Of a stretch of DNA of 64,000 nucleotides, positions 12,216 to 24,800 are shown in pieces. A program made the position numbers and the translations under genes. The stretch comes from Bugula neritina (lineage: Eukaryota > Bryozoa > Gymnolaemata > Cheilostomatida > Bugulidae): assembly GCA_964035545.1 (NCBI GenBank), contig OZ037766.1, forward strand, positions 31,937,773 through 32,001,772. Direction: 5' to 3'. The notes beneath the pieces were generated by a model. That model was not told where the DNA came from and did not search any database. It worked only from the letters and a program-made list of their open reading frames with translations. Position 1 is the first letter of the stretch, and every line of letters starts with the position of its first letter.

Positions 12216-15200
12216 ATGACGGCTAAATGGCACTTCCGCCGCTGGCACTTCGCCAGAGTCAGCCTGTTTTTGATACACATGCTGTCTTTGGCCACTGATG
12301 CCAGTGGTTTGACCTTCACACGACCTTCTTATACAGGGAATATTAAGGAATGTTCTGTAGCATGTGAGAAATTATATGTGACTACAGAGCATAGGATGGG
12401 CATTCATACCCCCAACCCAAGTGACGTAGCAAATATTAAATACCGCATCACCAAGTCCAGTCGTACTTCCGATCCAACCAATCAGTTTAAAGCCGAACTT
12501 CTGAGAGTCGGAGACTTTGCGTTCCTCTTCATCAGAACTAAAACAGACGGCTCAACGAATCTCAACCGAGAGTGGAAGTCATTCTACTCCCTCAATGTCA
12601 AAGCTGTGATAACTTTTACCAACGGGACACAAGAAGACACTGTGACTAGGGTAGACGTTACCATACTAGATATCAATGATGCCCCACCTCTATTCACTCA
12701 ACTCAAGTATATGTTTGATGTTCCGGAATCTACCGACTTATTCTCTACTGTCGGCAATGTCCAAGCTACGGACGCTGACGAAGGGTTTAATGCGGAGATC
12801 TACTACTCCTTTGAGGACTGGATGCCGGAGTTTGCAGTACACCCCACCCTCGGCGATGTTTACAGTACAAGAAACATGACTACCACAAGTAAGTGTGCTG
12901 ATAGGAAGCATAACTCCTCAAACTATCTTATACAAACTCATTAGAACTGATGTTAGCTGTTTCTTGCATTGAACTATGACTTCTATATATTGCAAGTTTT
13001 AGTTGAATGGTTTCTTATGTATGAGTATTATATGGCATAGACTGTAAAGCTAGTACAATTTCTATATGCCATAGCTTGTGCTTGTAAACCATTGCCCTGT
13101 CTCTTAATTGCAGCTAAAAGACAGTATTCCAACTACATAGTGGCCTCCAACAGAGGGTCTGGTCGTCAGACTAAAGCTGAAATTGTTTTCAACATTATTC
13201 AACGAAATGACAACACCCCAGAGTTTATTGTCAACGACAGACCCCCAGTCAATGCGTATGCACCTGTGGGAATCACTATCCTGCTGATAAAGGTAACGTA
13301 AAAAGTCAGCATAGCGTTCATAGAGTCACCAGTGTTTCTCTGTAAACAATATAATTGATAGAATCAAACAGTAGTTGGCTATTGGTTGTATTTCTGCTGT
13401 TCGTATGACAAGACTATCAGTATACAGGAAGTGTACACTGTGACGTTACTTTCTATTAGTCGAGATGAAGCAGTTATCAATATGCATCAGCTAATGCTAA
13501 TCTGTGTGCATTTCCTGTTGAGGTCATGGCCGTGTCGGGTCCACTCTTACTCACTATCTTTCTTGAAGATTAGTTTCTTTGTGTTTCAAGAGAGAGGCGT
13601 GACACCCTCCCATCTTTACTAATATTATGGAACTTAGACTATAGTTGTCTCTTTCTAAGGTGTTGGACGTTGACTCGGGCTCCAATGGAGACATTCAATC
13701 TGTGGAGATCATATCAGCAACGAGCTCCAACATCGGAGATGTGAGACTATATTTTAGCCTGAGGCCCACACCTCTCTCTCAACCCCACGCTGCGGAGTAT
13801 CAACTGCAAGTCGCCGAATCTTTACGTGATATCGGACATCAGGTACGCCAGCCCTAAGGCTACCCCAGCCCTGAGACCACATAGAAATCATGCTAAGCTC
13901 ACTTACTTATATTTACAGATGGCTAATCTTGCTATTTAGATGTGGTGTGATAAGAAAATACCTTCAGTTCAACACACTACTAATGTTATCAGTAAAATTG
14001 CTGTAATACTCACGAGACTCACTAAGTCATTGTGAAATTAAATGTTTGACATTTCAACTATTTTGACTGCTGGCTGAAAAAACTTGAACTAAAGTGGTTT
14101 CTTTCTACACTCCTTTAGTTCCACTCTACACTCCTTTAGTCCCCCTCTACACTTCTGTAAGCAGAATACATATACTTTGTGTTTCCTCTCTTTCCTTACA
14201 TTATATAAAAAAAGAATTTTCTAAACTGAAGTTTGCAGGTAGATGTAGAGTAGTACTCAAACTGAATACTTGTGACTTCCTTGCTTGTATAATCAAGTCT
14301 TTTTGGCTACTCTGGACATCATATACAAATTGGTGTGAGATAGTATTCCCGAACTTGTTAGTATAGATGATTGTGACTAGTCTGTGAGTTTGTTTGTCAG
14401 GTGAACATAACCATCCAGGCCTGGGACAATGGTACCCCAGTCAAGTCTTCTACTACTACCATATCCCTGGATGTTATCACGTCCAACAAAGAGCTACAGG
14501 AAGAGGAGACTGTGTTCCTAGAGATAGATGAGGGGTTGCCCGCTGGTGAGTGTTTAGATCACAGGCTAATCTCTAGCAGCAGTTGACCAATCAGCTTTCT
14601 TGTTAGAACTCCAGTTAGTTCTACTAATAAATGCATTTGGTTGTCAGGTACCCCGCTGCACTACATAGCTCCACCCAAAGATTCCCTCGACGCCACGTAT
14701 CGGATAGCCTCGGATGACCTTGATGTCTTCAGAGTTCACTCCACCAGTGGCGTTCTCTTTCTCAAGAAACCTGTCGACGCTGAGAAAAGCTATCAAACTC
14801 GTCTTGAGGTTCGTTTGGTCTGCTAGTTTCAATAACTGAGAAAGTTTTTTTCTAGAAATCATGAAAGTTTTCTCAATTGTCTGATCATACCACATACTTT
14901 TTATGCTTTATAGGATCAATATTTTATATCATCAGTGTTTTAATAATTAATATTTTACATAGAAAAGCTTGGAACTAACTGGCTGTAGCTCACACATGTA
15001 CAGCAGAAGAACATGTTATATATTATAGGAACCTATTTCTACAGTTGATAGGAGTTTAGATGCAGAGAATATCTTTATACTTGAAACATAGTAATACTAA
15101 AATACTGAAACTAGACTTGAAAACCTCTCTTAGTTTAAGCTGCAGTACTCCATGTTGGTTTTGTTGAACTGGTTTAGCTGGCTGTAATTTAGTTTATAAT

Positions 15201-15846
15201 TGTTTTTAGTATTCATACTATGTTTGCTGAGATAGACAAAAGGGCTGTGATTAGCTACACCATATGTCAATAGTTGGTCACTTCTCTATTGTGTGTCCGT
15301 GAAATTAGAAAATACTTTTCCTTAGAATTCAGTTTGTATAGAGCTTTATATTTGTCTAGTGTTTGGATTAGTGTGGGGCGAGCATTTGGTGAAATCAACT
15401 AACAAATTACAAAGCATTTGATATCAATTTATTTCAACTTCAATAATAAACTCCTTGTTAAAGTGGTGGGCTGAATTTACCTGCACTAACTTATCTTGAG
15501 GCCAAGTTGAGGCTTTTATTTATTAAATGTATGATTTTAAATGCAAATAGGAAAAAATATTTTCATTTTGTAACTGCTGATACCATTTGTGCCAGTACTA
15601 CGACTACTGCTACTACCACTACCACTAGCGCTACTTTTACTACTACTAATACTACTACTGCTACTACTACTGCTACTGCTACTACTACCATTTTCATATT
15701 GCAGGTTCGACTGAGAGCCAAGCTAAGTGTATTGGAAAGGTTTGAATATACCGTAAAGTTCATAGTCACCATACGAGACGAAAATGACAACTCCCCTGTG
15801 TTTTCATCTTCAATAGAAAAACCAGTTGCTGAAAATAGCCCTGTTG
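12216..15846 (+). CDS. FAT1-like: FAT-like exons 1-6: signal peptide and cadherin repeats 1-4
   Basis: Exons: 12216-12888, 13114-13292, 13660-13842, 14401-14545, 14648-14808, 15705-15846 (residues 1-494). Exon 1 opens with a basic stretch and a hydrophobic core (VSLFLIHMLSLA), a signal peptide cleaved near TDASG. A second Met lies in the core, but the upstream one keeps the basic n-region. Repeat 1 ends in ILDINDAPPLF, repeat 2 in IIQRNDNTPEF and repeat 4 in IRDENDNSPVF, each a calcium-binding DxND linker. Repeat 3 ends in a degenerate linker (LDVITSNKELQ) without the DxND ligand set. The N-terminal repeat has the FAT-specific form, with a long first strand region and NREWKSFYSL. The acceptor of exon 6 follows an ACT/GCT trinucleotide tract. 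Confidence 0.92.
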
Positions 15847-18800
15847 GTAAGCAGTTCTTTGGGTCAACATTTATTATATTATATTATAGTATATTATATT
15901 AGATCATATTGTATTATATATGCGCTATCTGCACTATATAGACTTTGCATACATATATATAATAGCCTAAAGTATTATGCTTTTAAAATTCACAAAAATG
16001 TTATAATACAACCAAAAACTGCTAACAATATACACTGTGTTGTAATAGTGCCAAATGTGTTGTAGTAACCTACTAAGTTACAGTATGTCGCTGCCGTGTG
16101 TTTCAGGCACCCTGGTGACTATTGCTAGTGCGACAGATGCTGACTCCGGAGACAATGCTCTCATCACGTACTCTCTCACCAACTCTGACCAACTTCCTTT
16201 CCAAATTGACCCGTTCAATGGAGAGGTTAGTGGGATTCCTTAACCATGATCACCCTATATACTGATATATATTTATATATACTGATATACATTTATATAT
16301 GCTGATATACATTTATATATACTGATATATATTTATATATGCTGATATATATTTATATATGCTGATATAAATTTATATATACTGGCGTATCAGTACGTAT
16401 AAGTATATATTTGTAATATATCAGTATATATCATGATATCTACTGATATATCATGATATCTACTGATATATCATGATATCTACTGATATATCATGATATA
16501 TATATACACTAATCTATACTGGTATATCATGATACCACTATATATTACGCCACCTAATTATTTGAACAGTTTCCACAACTCAACCTGCCTATGCTTTTCT
16601 GACAGCAAAATGGCCACCATTTTCAATAATTTAAACTTTCATAATTAACATAAACCAACAGGTGAATGTTTTTATTTAAGAATTTGAAATTTAAACTTTG
16701 TGGGAGCGGAAACTTTGTTGCATCATTTTTCTGCCAAGTTATGTGAAGCTACTAAAGAGTAGAGCCAAGCATTCCCAATAGAATTAGCAACACAAGCCCC
16801 TCTGGGAACCTCATAAATAATACATGCAAATGACTAAATACAAACTGCAGTGAAGGGCATGTATGAGTTGCTGATAGGTCTTACATAGTCTGCATACTCT
16901 TACAGTCTGCATAGCCTCACACTCAAATTAACGGGCAATAAAAGTGCCATCTGTCTAATTTTCGAAGGGGTTTGAAAGAGTGTTGAGACTTTAGAAGGAA
17001 ATAAAACATGCAGGAAAATCAGGCTGAGTCTAGCAGTCATGCCTCTGAGTACAAGTAGATGGACCGAGTTTGATTAGTTGCCAAACCTATCTGAAGTTTC
17101 CAATTTAATTTAACAGACTGTTTAATCTTTGATCTCAGTGCTCCTGTAGGCTTCAAAATCCGTTCCTATCATATTTTTTTTCAACTCACTTTGAAAACTT
17201 TTTTTAGTACTTTTTTATTGTGGGCCTCTATGTTAAAATTAGGGAAATATTTGTAGTTTCTTGAGTAAGTCATTTTTTTTCGGAGTATATTGTGTGGATA
17301 CCTTGTCACTGCAATAATTTATACATTGTTGAAGAACTCAAGCTACTTGCTCAGTGAAGAACTCAAGCTATTTCCTCCAACTATTGAGAGCACTTGCTAG
17401 CTTCTTACACAAAGTTACAATGAGTATTATCAAGAGTTACAAGCTGGCTTATTGCTGTTCAAATAGTGTCAAATGTTACTTCAGTAATTAGCTTCTATCA
17501 GTGTATCAGAATATCAACTCATAATTTGGTTTGTTTGAAGATACGATTAAGTGGCAGCATAGACTACGACATAGGACCTAAACTATACCACCTGGCAGTG
17601 CGGGCATCAGATAGGGGCTCCCCTTATCGACGGGAGACAGAGAAAGTGTTCACTGTGTCTGTGGAGAATGTCAATGATAATAAGCCTATATTTGAATATG
17701 CCAGATGCGAACTCAAACTGTCTAAGGTATGTTTTGTGCGTCACATGTTTTTGATTATATTTTAATTAAGTTGCAGAAAGGGTAAAATACAGACTGTCAT
17801 ATTTTGCATGATTCTCCATAAAAATAGGATGATATGTTTAACTTTTTGAAAACTACTTATAAGACCTGCTGTATTGTGAAGTTGAGTTTCGGTGTTGATG
17901 TTGCAGGACTTATCAAGTGATTACAGAGTTAGTCAAGTTACGGCTAGGGACTTAGATGGCTCGCTCAACTCGCTGACGTACAGTATAAGGTCAGCGACAC
18001 TCTCCCACACTCTGCTCAGTATACACGCTGACTCTGGCATCGTATCCACAACTGAGTCCCTCCACCCCTATGTAGACAGAACCTACTCCTACTATGTATC
18101 AGGTAGTGTATACTGTATCAGGTAGTGTGTATCAGGTAGTGTGTACTGTATCAGGTAGTGTATACTGTATCAGGTAGTGTGTACTGTATCAGGTAGTGTG
18201 TATCAGGTAGTGTGTACTGTATCAGGTAGTGTATACTGTATTAGGTAATGTATACTGTATTAGGTAGTGTGTACTGTATCAGGTAGTGTGTATCAGGTAG
18301 TGTATACTGTATCAGGTAATGTATATTGTATCAGCTAGTGTATACTGTATCAGGTAGTGTATAGTGTATCAGGTAGTGTGTATCAGGTAGTGTATACTGT
18401 ATCAGGTAATGTATACTGTATCAGGTAGTATGTACTGTATCAGGTAGTATATACTGTATCAGGTAGAATGTATCAGGTAGTGTATACTGTACCAGGTAGT
18501 GTATACTGTATCAGGTAGTGTATACTGTATCAGGTTTATTTAGACTGGGTTCCTTCTCTTATAGTTTCTGATGGGTCACACACTGCAGAAGAGCCCCTAG
18601 AGTTTATTGTGAAGATCGAAGACTCTGTTCCCAACTATGTGCAGGTGGAATGCTCAGAGTCTGCTGCTAAGAGAACTTACCAAGATGCCCTGAAGGTACT
18701 TTATTCCTAGCCACGGATATTTATAACTTTATTAATTATTATAATGAGCTGATCTCAGCAGCATTAATTTGTTATTAATTATCATAAAACAGAAGCAATT

Positions 18801-21800
18801 CATTAACTAAGTTATCCAGCTTGCTCCATTAACTCTAGTTACTAGCTTTGATTTGCTAAGCTATTTGCTTAAGGTGACTAAAGGTTTCACTTGTTTGCAC
18901 AGTTTTCTACTAGAGATTTTCAATTTGAGTTTTTGAACTTTTGGAGGCTTACAAGAGAACATAATGCCCTCTCATTGATGTCTACCATTTCACCTCCCTC
19001 TCATTGATGTCTGCTATTTCAGCTTTCTTTCATTGATGTCTACTACTTCACCTCCCTTTCATTGATGTCTACCATTTCACCTCCCTCTCATTGATGTCTG
19101 CTATTTCAGCTTTCTTTCATTGATGTCTACTATTTCAGCTCTCTTTCATTGATGTCTACTGTTTCAGCTCTCACAGGAAGTAAACCCGAGCCGTGAAGAT
19201 CTCGTGTTGTCGTCCACTGAGCACCTGACCAATCATCACAGACCTGTGTTTGCTGACGAGTTTGTCACTTCCTCCACACAGTACTCGCTGCCCGAAGATT
19301 TGCCCCTCGGCAGCATTGTCACTCACATCACAGCCTCCGACGAGGACTTTGGTTTTGCCGGGCTTATACAGTACACAATTGCTGACGGCAATTCCCTAGG
19401 TAAGGGGCTGGATTGTGTGGCCAGTCAGGTGTGTCTCTACCAACGAGACTCAGTAGTTGATGTCCCTTTGCTTAGTCTAGACTACCTGTAACAAGTTTGT
19501 AAAATAGATTTTCGCAGCCTCAAAGGTGAAAAGTGTAGTGAATATGATATTGATTGGCTAATTTATGAAATATTTTAGTTGTTATTTGCTTTTCTAAAAA
19601 GAGTCCCAACAGAGTTCGTGGAGCCAGTCACCATTTATGAAATATTTCAGTTATTTGATTTGCTTTTTTAAAAATGAGTTCGTGGAGCCAGTCACCAGTC
19701 TTGAGCTCACTACAGGGACTGAGTCCCAGTGATTTATGTTATTAGTTGTTAATGTTTTGAGGTAATTAATCTGTCGGCTTAGCATACCTGCCATTATCTC
19801 AATGACAATCAAAACCATTATATTTGGGGTTGTAATCAAAGAAACATTTGGGTGGGTTTAACAGTTGCCTGCACTTGGATAATAGACTAGTTGTTAGAGT
19901 ATTATTGTATTCTCAATTTCTCTGATTGTTATCTCAGCACAAAGAAGTGGCTTATTATTGCAGTTAAACTCCACATATTATATATTCAAAATGAGAGGAA
20001 AACAACTATTGGCACTGTTTCCTAACTCACCTGTATTACATAAGGAAGCCTGGCTCAGTTGTTAGAGTCAGCGGATCAATGCTGTCTTTATTTCATCAAA
20101 ACATCTGCTAATTCTCCTCCCTAATCCTTAAGGCAGATGGTCTGGTTATATAGTCCAGTTGTTTTACATGCTGACAACAGTTGGCTTGTGACAACTTATA
20201 ATTATTATATAATAAGCTTATATCTTCTTAATTATGCCTTTAATTAACTCTCCAAACATATGGCTTGTAAGCAATATCCATTTCAATCAGTTCAACTGAT
20301 TCTGACCTTGTAACGAGGTTCATGATTGGCTAGTTATGTCCAATTGGTTGGGAAAAGTTTTAACGTATAGTCAGAAGACAGTGCTGCTAGTGCTGGTCTT
20401 ATGTTACTTGTTAGTTGATGTCACATGACATGTCACATGCCACCTGATGTCACATGTCATGTCCAGTCAAATAGACATGGATTTCAAATAGATTTTATGT
20501 AGCAGGTTACTCCATTATCTTTCATTTCTACCAAACCTAAGAAAGGTTGCTGAGGAATGTCTTGCCAAAAGAGTATGAGATTTTCCTGTGAAAGGCTATA
20601 GGCATGTCCTCACTGCTGTTTATTCATCCTTTGCAGGTCACTTTGCTATCAACGGTAGCACAGGAGCTCTGATAGTGTTTGCGCCTCTAGACAGGGAGAC
20701 GATTCCCAGGTACACTCTCACAGTTGTAGCCTCAGACAGCGCTGATCGTAACCCTAAGAACACGTCCATCATTATCAGGTAAGGCTGGGCGGGAGTCCAC
20801 CCTCGAGTTTTTCCTTGATTGAGTGTAAAATGCTGACTAATTCTACTATAGTATTTTAATAATACTTGCAACTGGTTAAAATTCATTTAACTTATAAATT
20901 ATTGGTGAATAATTAATGTGGGATCACCTGAGCTAGTTGGTAGTAATTATAATAGTCATAGTGTTATTGCTATATATTGTACAGTATATATATTATTTAT
21001 ATTACTAATAAATATAACGTGCTTTGAATCTACAGGCTGAACATACTAGACGCTAACGACAACTCCCCGAGGTTTCTCAGTGATCTCTACTATGAAGCTT
21101 ACATTAATGAAACTGCTAGCATTGCTACTACGGTGTTACAAGTCATGGCCCGGGATGATGATATCGACAACAATGGCAGAGTAAGTATTGTGTTGGTACA
21201 TCTGGCCCTCAGACACTGGGATATTGTGTAACTTATTACACGTACATATTACATATATACGTATTACATATTGCACATACATGTTACATATAATACATAT
21301 ACATATTACATATATACATATATACATACTATATATTACATATATACATATTACATATTACACGTACATGTTACATATAATACATATACATATCAAATAT
21401 ATATGTATACTACATATTACATATATATATATATATTACATATCACACGTACATATTACATATATACATATATTACACGTACATATTACATATATACATA
21501 CTAGATATTACATATATACATATAGATATTACACGTACATGTTACATATATACACATACATATTACAGATGCTAATTTAGTCGGATTTCTGTGTTTCAGA
21601 TACAATACAGTCTAGTCACTGAAACACCCTACTTTGCTATTGATGAAACTACAGGGAAGATTATGGTGAGAGGAGTTCTGGACCGGGAAAGTAAAGACAG
21701 ACATATTCTAGAGGTCAAGGCCTCCGATATGCCAGGTACTGAGCCTCATCTGTAGACATCATTGTCAACTGAGCTCTTGTAGGCAACGGTTGAGTTAGGG

Positions 21801-24800
21801 GGCTTGAAGTCAATCAATATTCCTTGTGCAGTTATTAGAAGTAACTCAGCCTACTAGTGAACATTGCTAGTTTCTAGTTATTACTAGTAGTTGCTAGTTA
21901 CTACTATTAGATAGATATATCAGATAGATTGTTCTAGAACATGGTGGCTGTTGCAGGCGGACACGAAGAGGTTAGGTTTGCCACCACCACCGTAATTATC
22001 CACATAACGGACGTCAACGATAACGCCCCGCAGTTCATGAAGCCTGAGTTTGTGGTGAAGGTGAGAGAGGACATCCCTGTAGGTACAGTGATCACAAACC
22101 TGGTGGCCCAAGATGCTGACCTTCCAGCCACTGGCGGGGAAGTCACCTACAAGATTATTAAAGGTCAGTACGGCTAGTATGCCCACTGCTTTAGTATGAC
22201 TGTATCTAATGTCACCCTCTCTGTAGTTAGCTGCGTTCTTCAGACAGGACAGGTTGAGAGTTACTGTTTAGATGTAGAACTCAAGCTAAGTGTGTTTAGG
22301 AGAGGAAACTTGCACTGTCACAATTGTGACTTGAAAAGAGTTGGCGTAAAATATCCATGGAAATGTTTCAGTATAACCAGACCTTTATTCTGGTGCAGAT
22401 GCTCTGTCTTACTGTAGCTTACTTGCAGCTGTGTTGTGTGCCAATATACTTAGTCTGTGTTCCTACTGCATACTCTATAGCCTCTGTTTTATAGTCTATA
22501 CCTTGTATATTGTAACAAGTAAAGGCTCAAGCGTAAAGAATACTATATACAGCTGTTCCAGTAATAATTTTAAACCCATTCAAAATTACACTTGCATATT
22601 TTGCTATTACCATTTTGGAACGGAAGCAAATAAACAGAAAACGTCAAGGGAAGTCAATTTATGCATATTGTAATTATAACTCCTAACCGAAATGTTTCAG
22701 CGTATATTGCGTTGGCATTAAGTTGACAACAGGAATGCAGTGTTATATTGATTAGGCAATCAACTCTCCAATTCTAATAGCAAGTACTAATTACAGGCGG
22801 CGTGTCTACTTTCATCTGTGGAAAGCAAATGAAAGTCTATTTCTCCAACCACTTGAAGCACTTTACTAAATTATTTAAAAAGTTGAGCACTTTATCACTC
22901 CAGGAGAGAGTAATTGAAAGTGTTAAATGGAGAATATTGCAGTAGATTGTATAATTCATCCAGTTTTCAGAATATCTAGAAATTCATACATAAATCTCCA
23001 ATAGGACTAACTACGTCTGCTTCCACATTCTCGGATATTTAATCTGTCTTCAACTTGACAGACATATAGCTGGTTAACTGGTGTAGTGTTTTGCTTTGGC
23101 TGTAGCTGTTGTACTCTAGTTTATTGGGTTTCTAGGGAAGAGACGGGGCGTCACCAGCCAACAGACAGGTATAGAATCCAATTGCTCTAAGGCTGTCTGT
23201 ATCCTAGCTTTAGAGAGAGTGGGCAGCTGTACTGCTGGATATACACTCCTTGCTTACCTCCATGTTGTAACTGTGTAGTGCTCATCATGTGGTTTTGTTA
23301 TGTCAGCCTTTTATAGCTGGTAGCTTGCTTTGGGTTTAAGTTGGTGCTCCTTGCATGGCAGGGCTAAGGTCATTGTGTACAAACCTGTCCAGAATGCAGC
23401 TTTGTCTTTAGCTGCAACTGTTGTTATGGTGTGTACTAGTGTGTTTGTGACTGTTGCTATGGTGATACATATGCTATATGCTGATACATATTATGGTGAT
23501 ACATATGTTATATGCTGATACATATTATGGTGACACATATGCTATATGCTGATACATATTGCCTAGTTCTATTCGTGCTGTGGAGAGGGAGGCTGGTTTC
23601 AAACTTGCCCTGAGAGACCATCTAATGGCAAATTTCCAGATAAAAAAATAATACTTTTTTAAGTTGCTAAAACTTCCAAAAACCTAAACAAAAATCTTAT
23701 ATAACTGTCAACCATTCATGGCTCGGTGCCCCGACTAGCTACAGTGCTATTGCGCCATAGGCCCTGTCATTTTGTTTATTTTTTTCTCAATTAATTTTTT
23801 CCCGACTATGACAAAATAAAAAACAAACAAACAAACAAACATATTATGGTGATACATATGCTATATGCTGGTACATATTATGGTGATACATATGCTATAT
23901 GCTGATACATATTATGGTGATACATATGCTATATGCTGATACATATTATGGTGATACATATGCTATATGCTGACATTTTTCCAGTATTACAAATATTTAA
24001 GGTAGATAACTCCTAATTCACGTATAGAGTTTTCTTTAGGCATTTACTTTATTATTGTAATGTTAAGTGGTTGGCTCTGTTTTGCATGGCTTGTGATTGG
24101 GTAGAGGGTTTACAGTGTGTCTCTGTATGGTGGTGACATCTCTATATGTACCCTGTTTACCGCGTATAACATACATACATACATACATACATCCATGGTG
24201 GACACAGTGTTCATAACAGTGTTCACTTATTTCTCCCTTATCAGGAGTTGAAGATGTCTTTCACATTGACAAATACACTGGAATTGTTAAACTGATGAAA
24301 AAGCTAGACTATGAGCTAAAGACCATATATAGAATTACAGTGCGGGCTCGTGACAATGGTACCATTCCACTGAAGTCCAACTGTGATCTCGTTGTAAGTT
24401 CAGTTGTTCCGTGTGAACTACGTGTCTTCATGCGTGCGTTCATGCGGTAGTAAAAAAAATTCACAAAAAATCCAAATAGTTTTCCCACATATTTACAATG
24501 AATAAATTAGCGTAGTGTAGTAACCTTACTGGTGTATTGTTTGATGTTTGGAGTGTGCAATAACCAACCCCATCTGTTTTACCCTCTGAATGACCTCCAT
24601 CTACTATTATAATTGGGTTTTATGCAAATTCAGATTGCACCACAGTTGGCTAAATGATTGTCTTAGTAAACTTTGCTCTGAGCTACACAACATTTTATCA
24701 TCGGAGCAACTTGTCCAAGGGGAGAAGACTTCTCATTGTAATATGTATTATCATGTTACCATGTAAGAGATATGTTACCATATAAGTGATATGTTACCAT

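Noticed and set aside
12034-12219. 61-codon plus-strand frame just before the cadherin start
   Set aside because: It crosses the strong acceptor at 12136-12137, has no recognisable features and is out of frame with the main ORF.
15563-15790. Val-rich minus-strand frame of 75 codons
   Set aside because: It is the antisense of an ACT/GCT tract plus antisense of exon 6.
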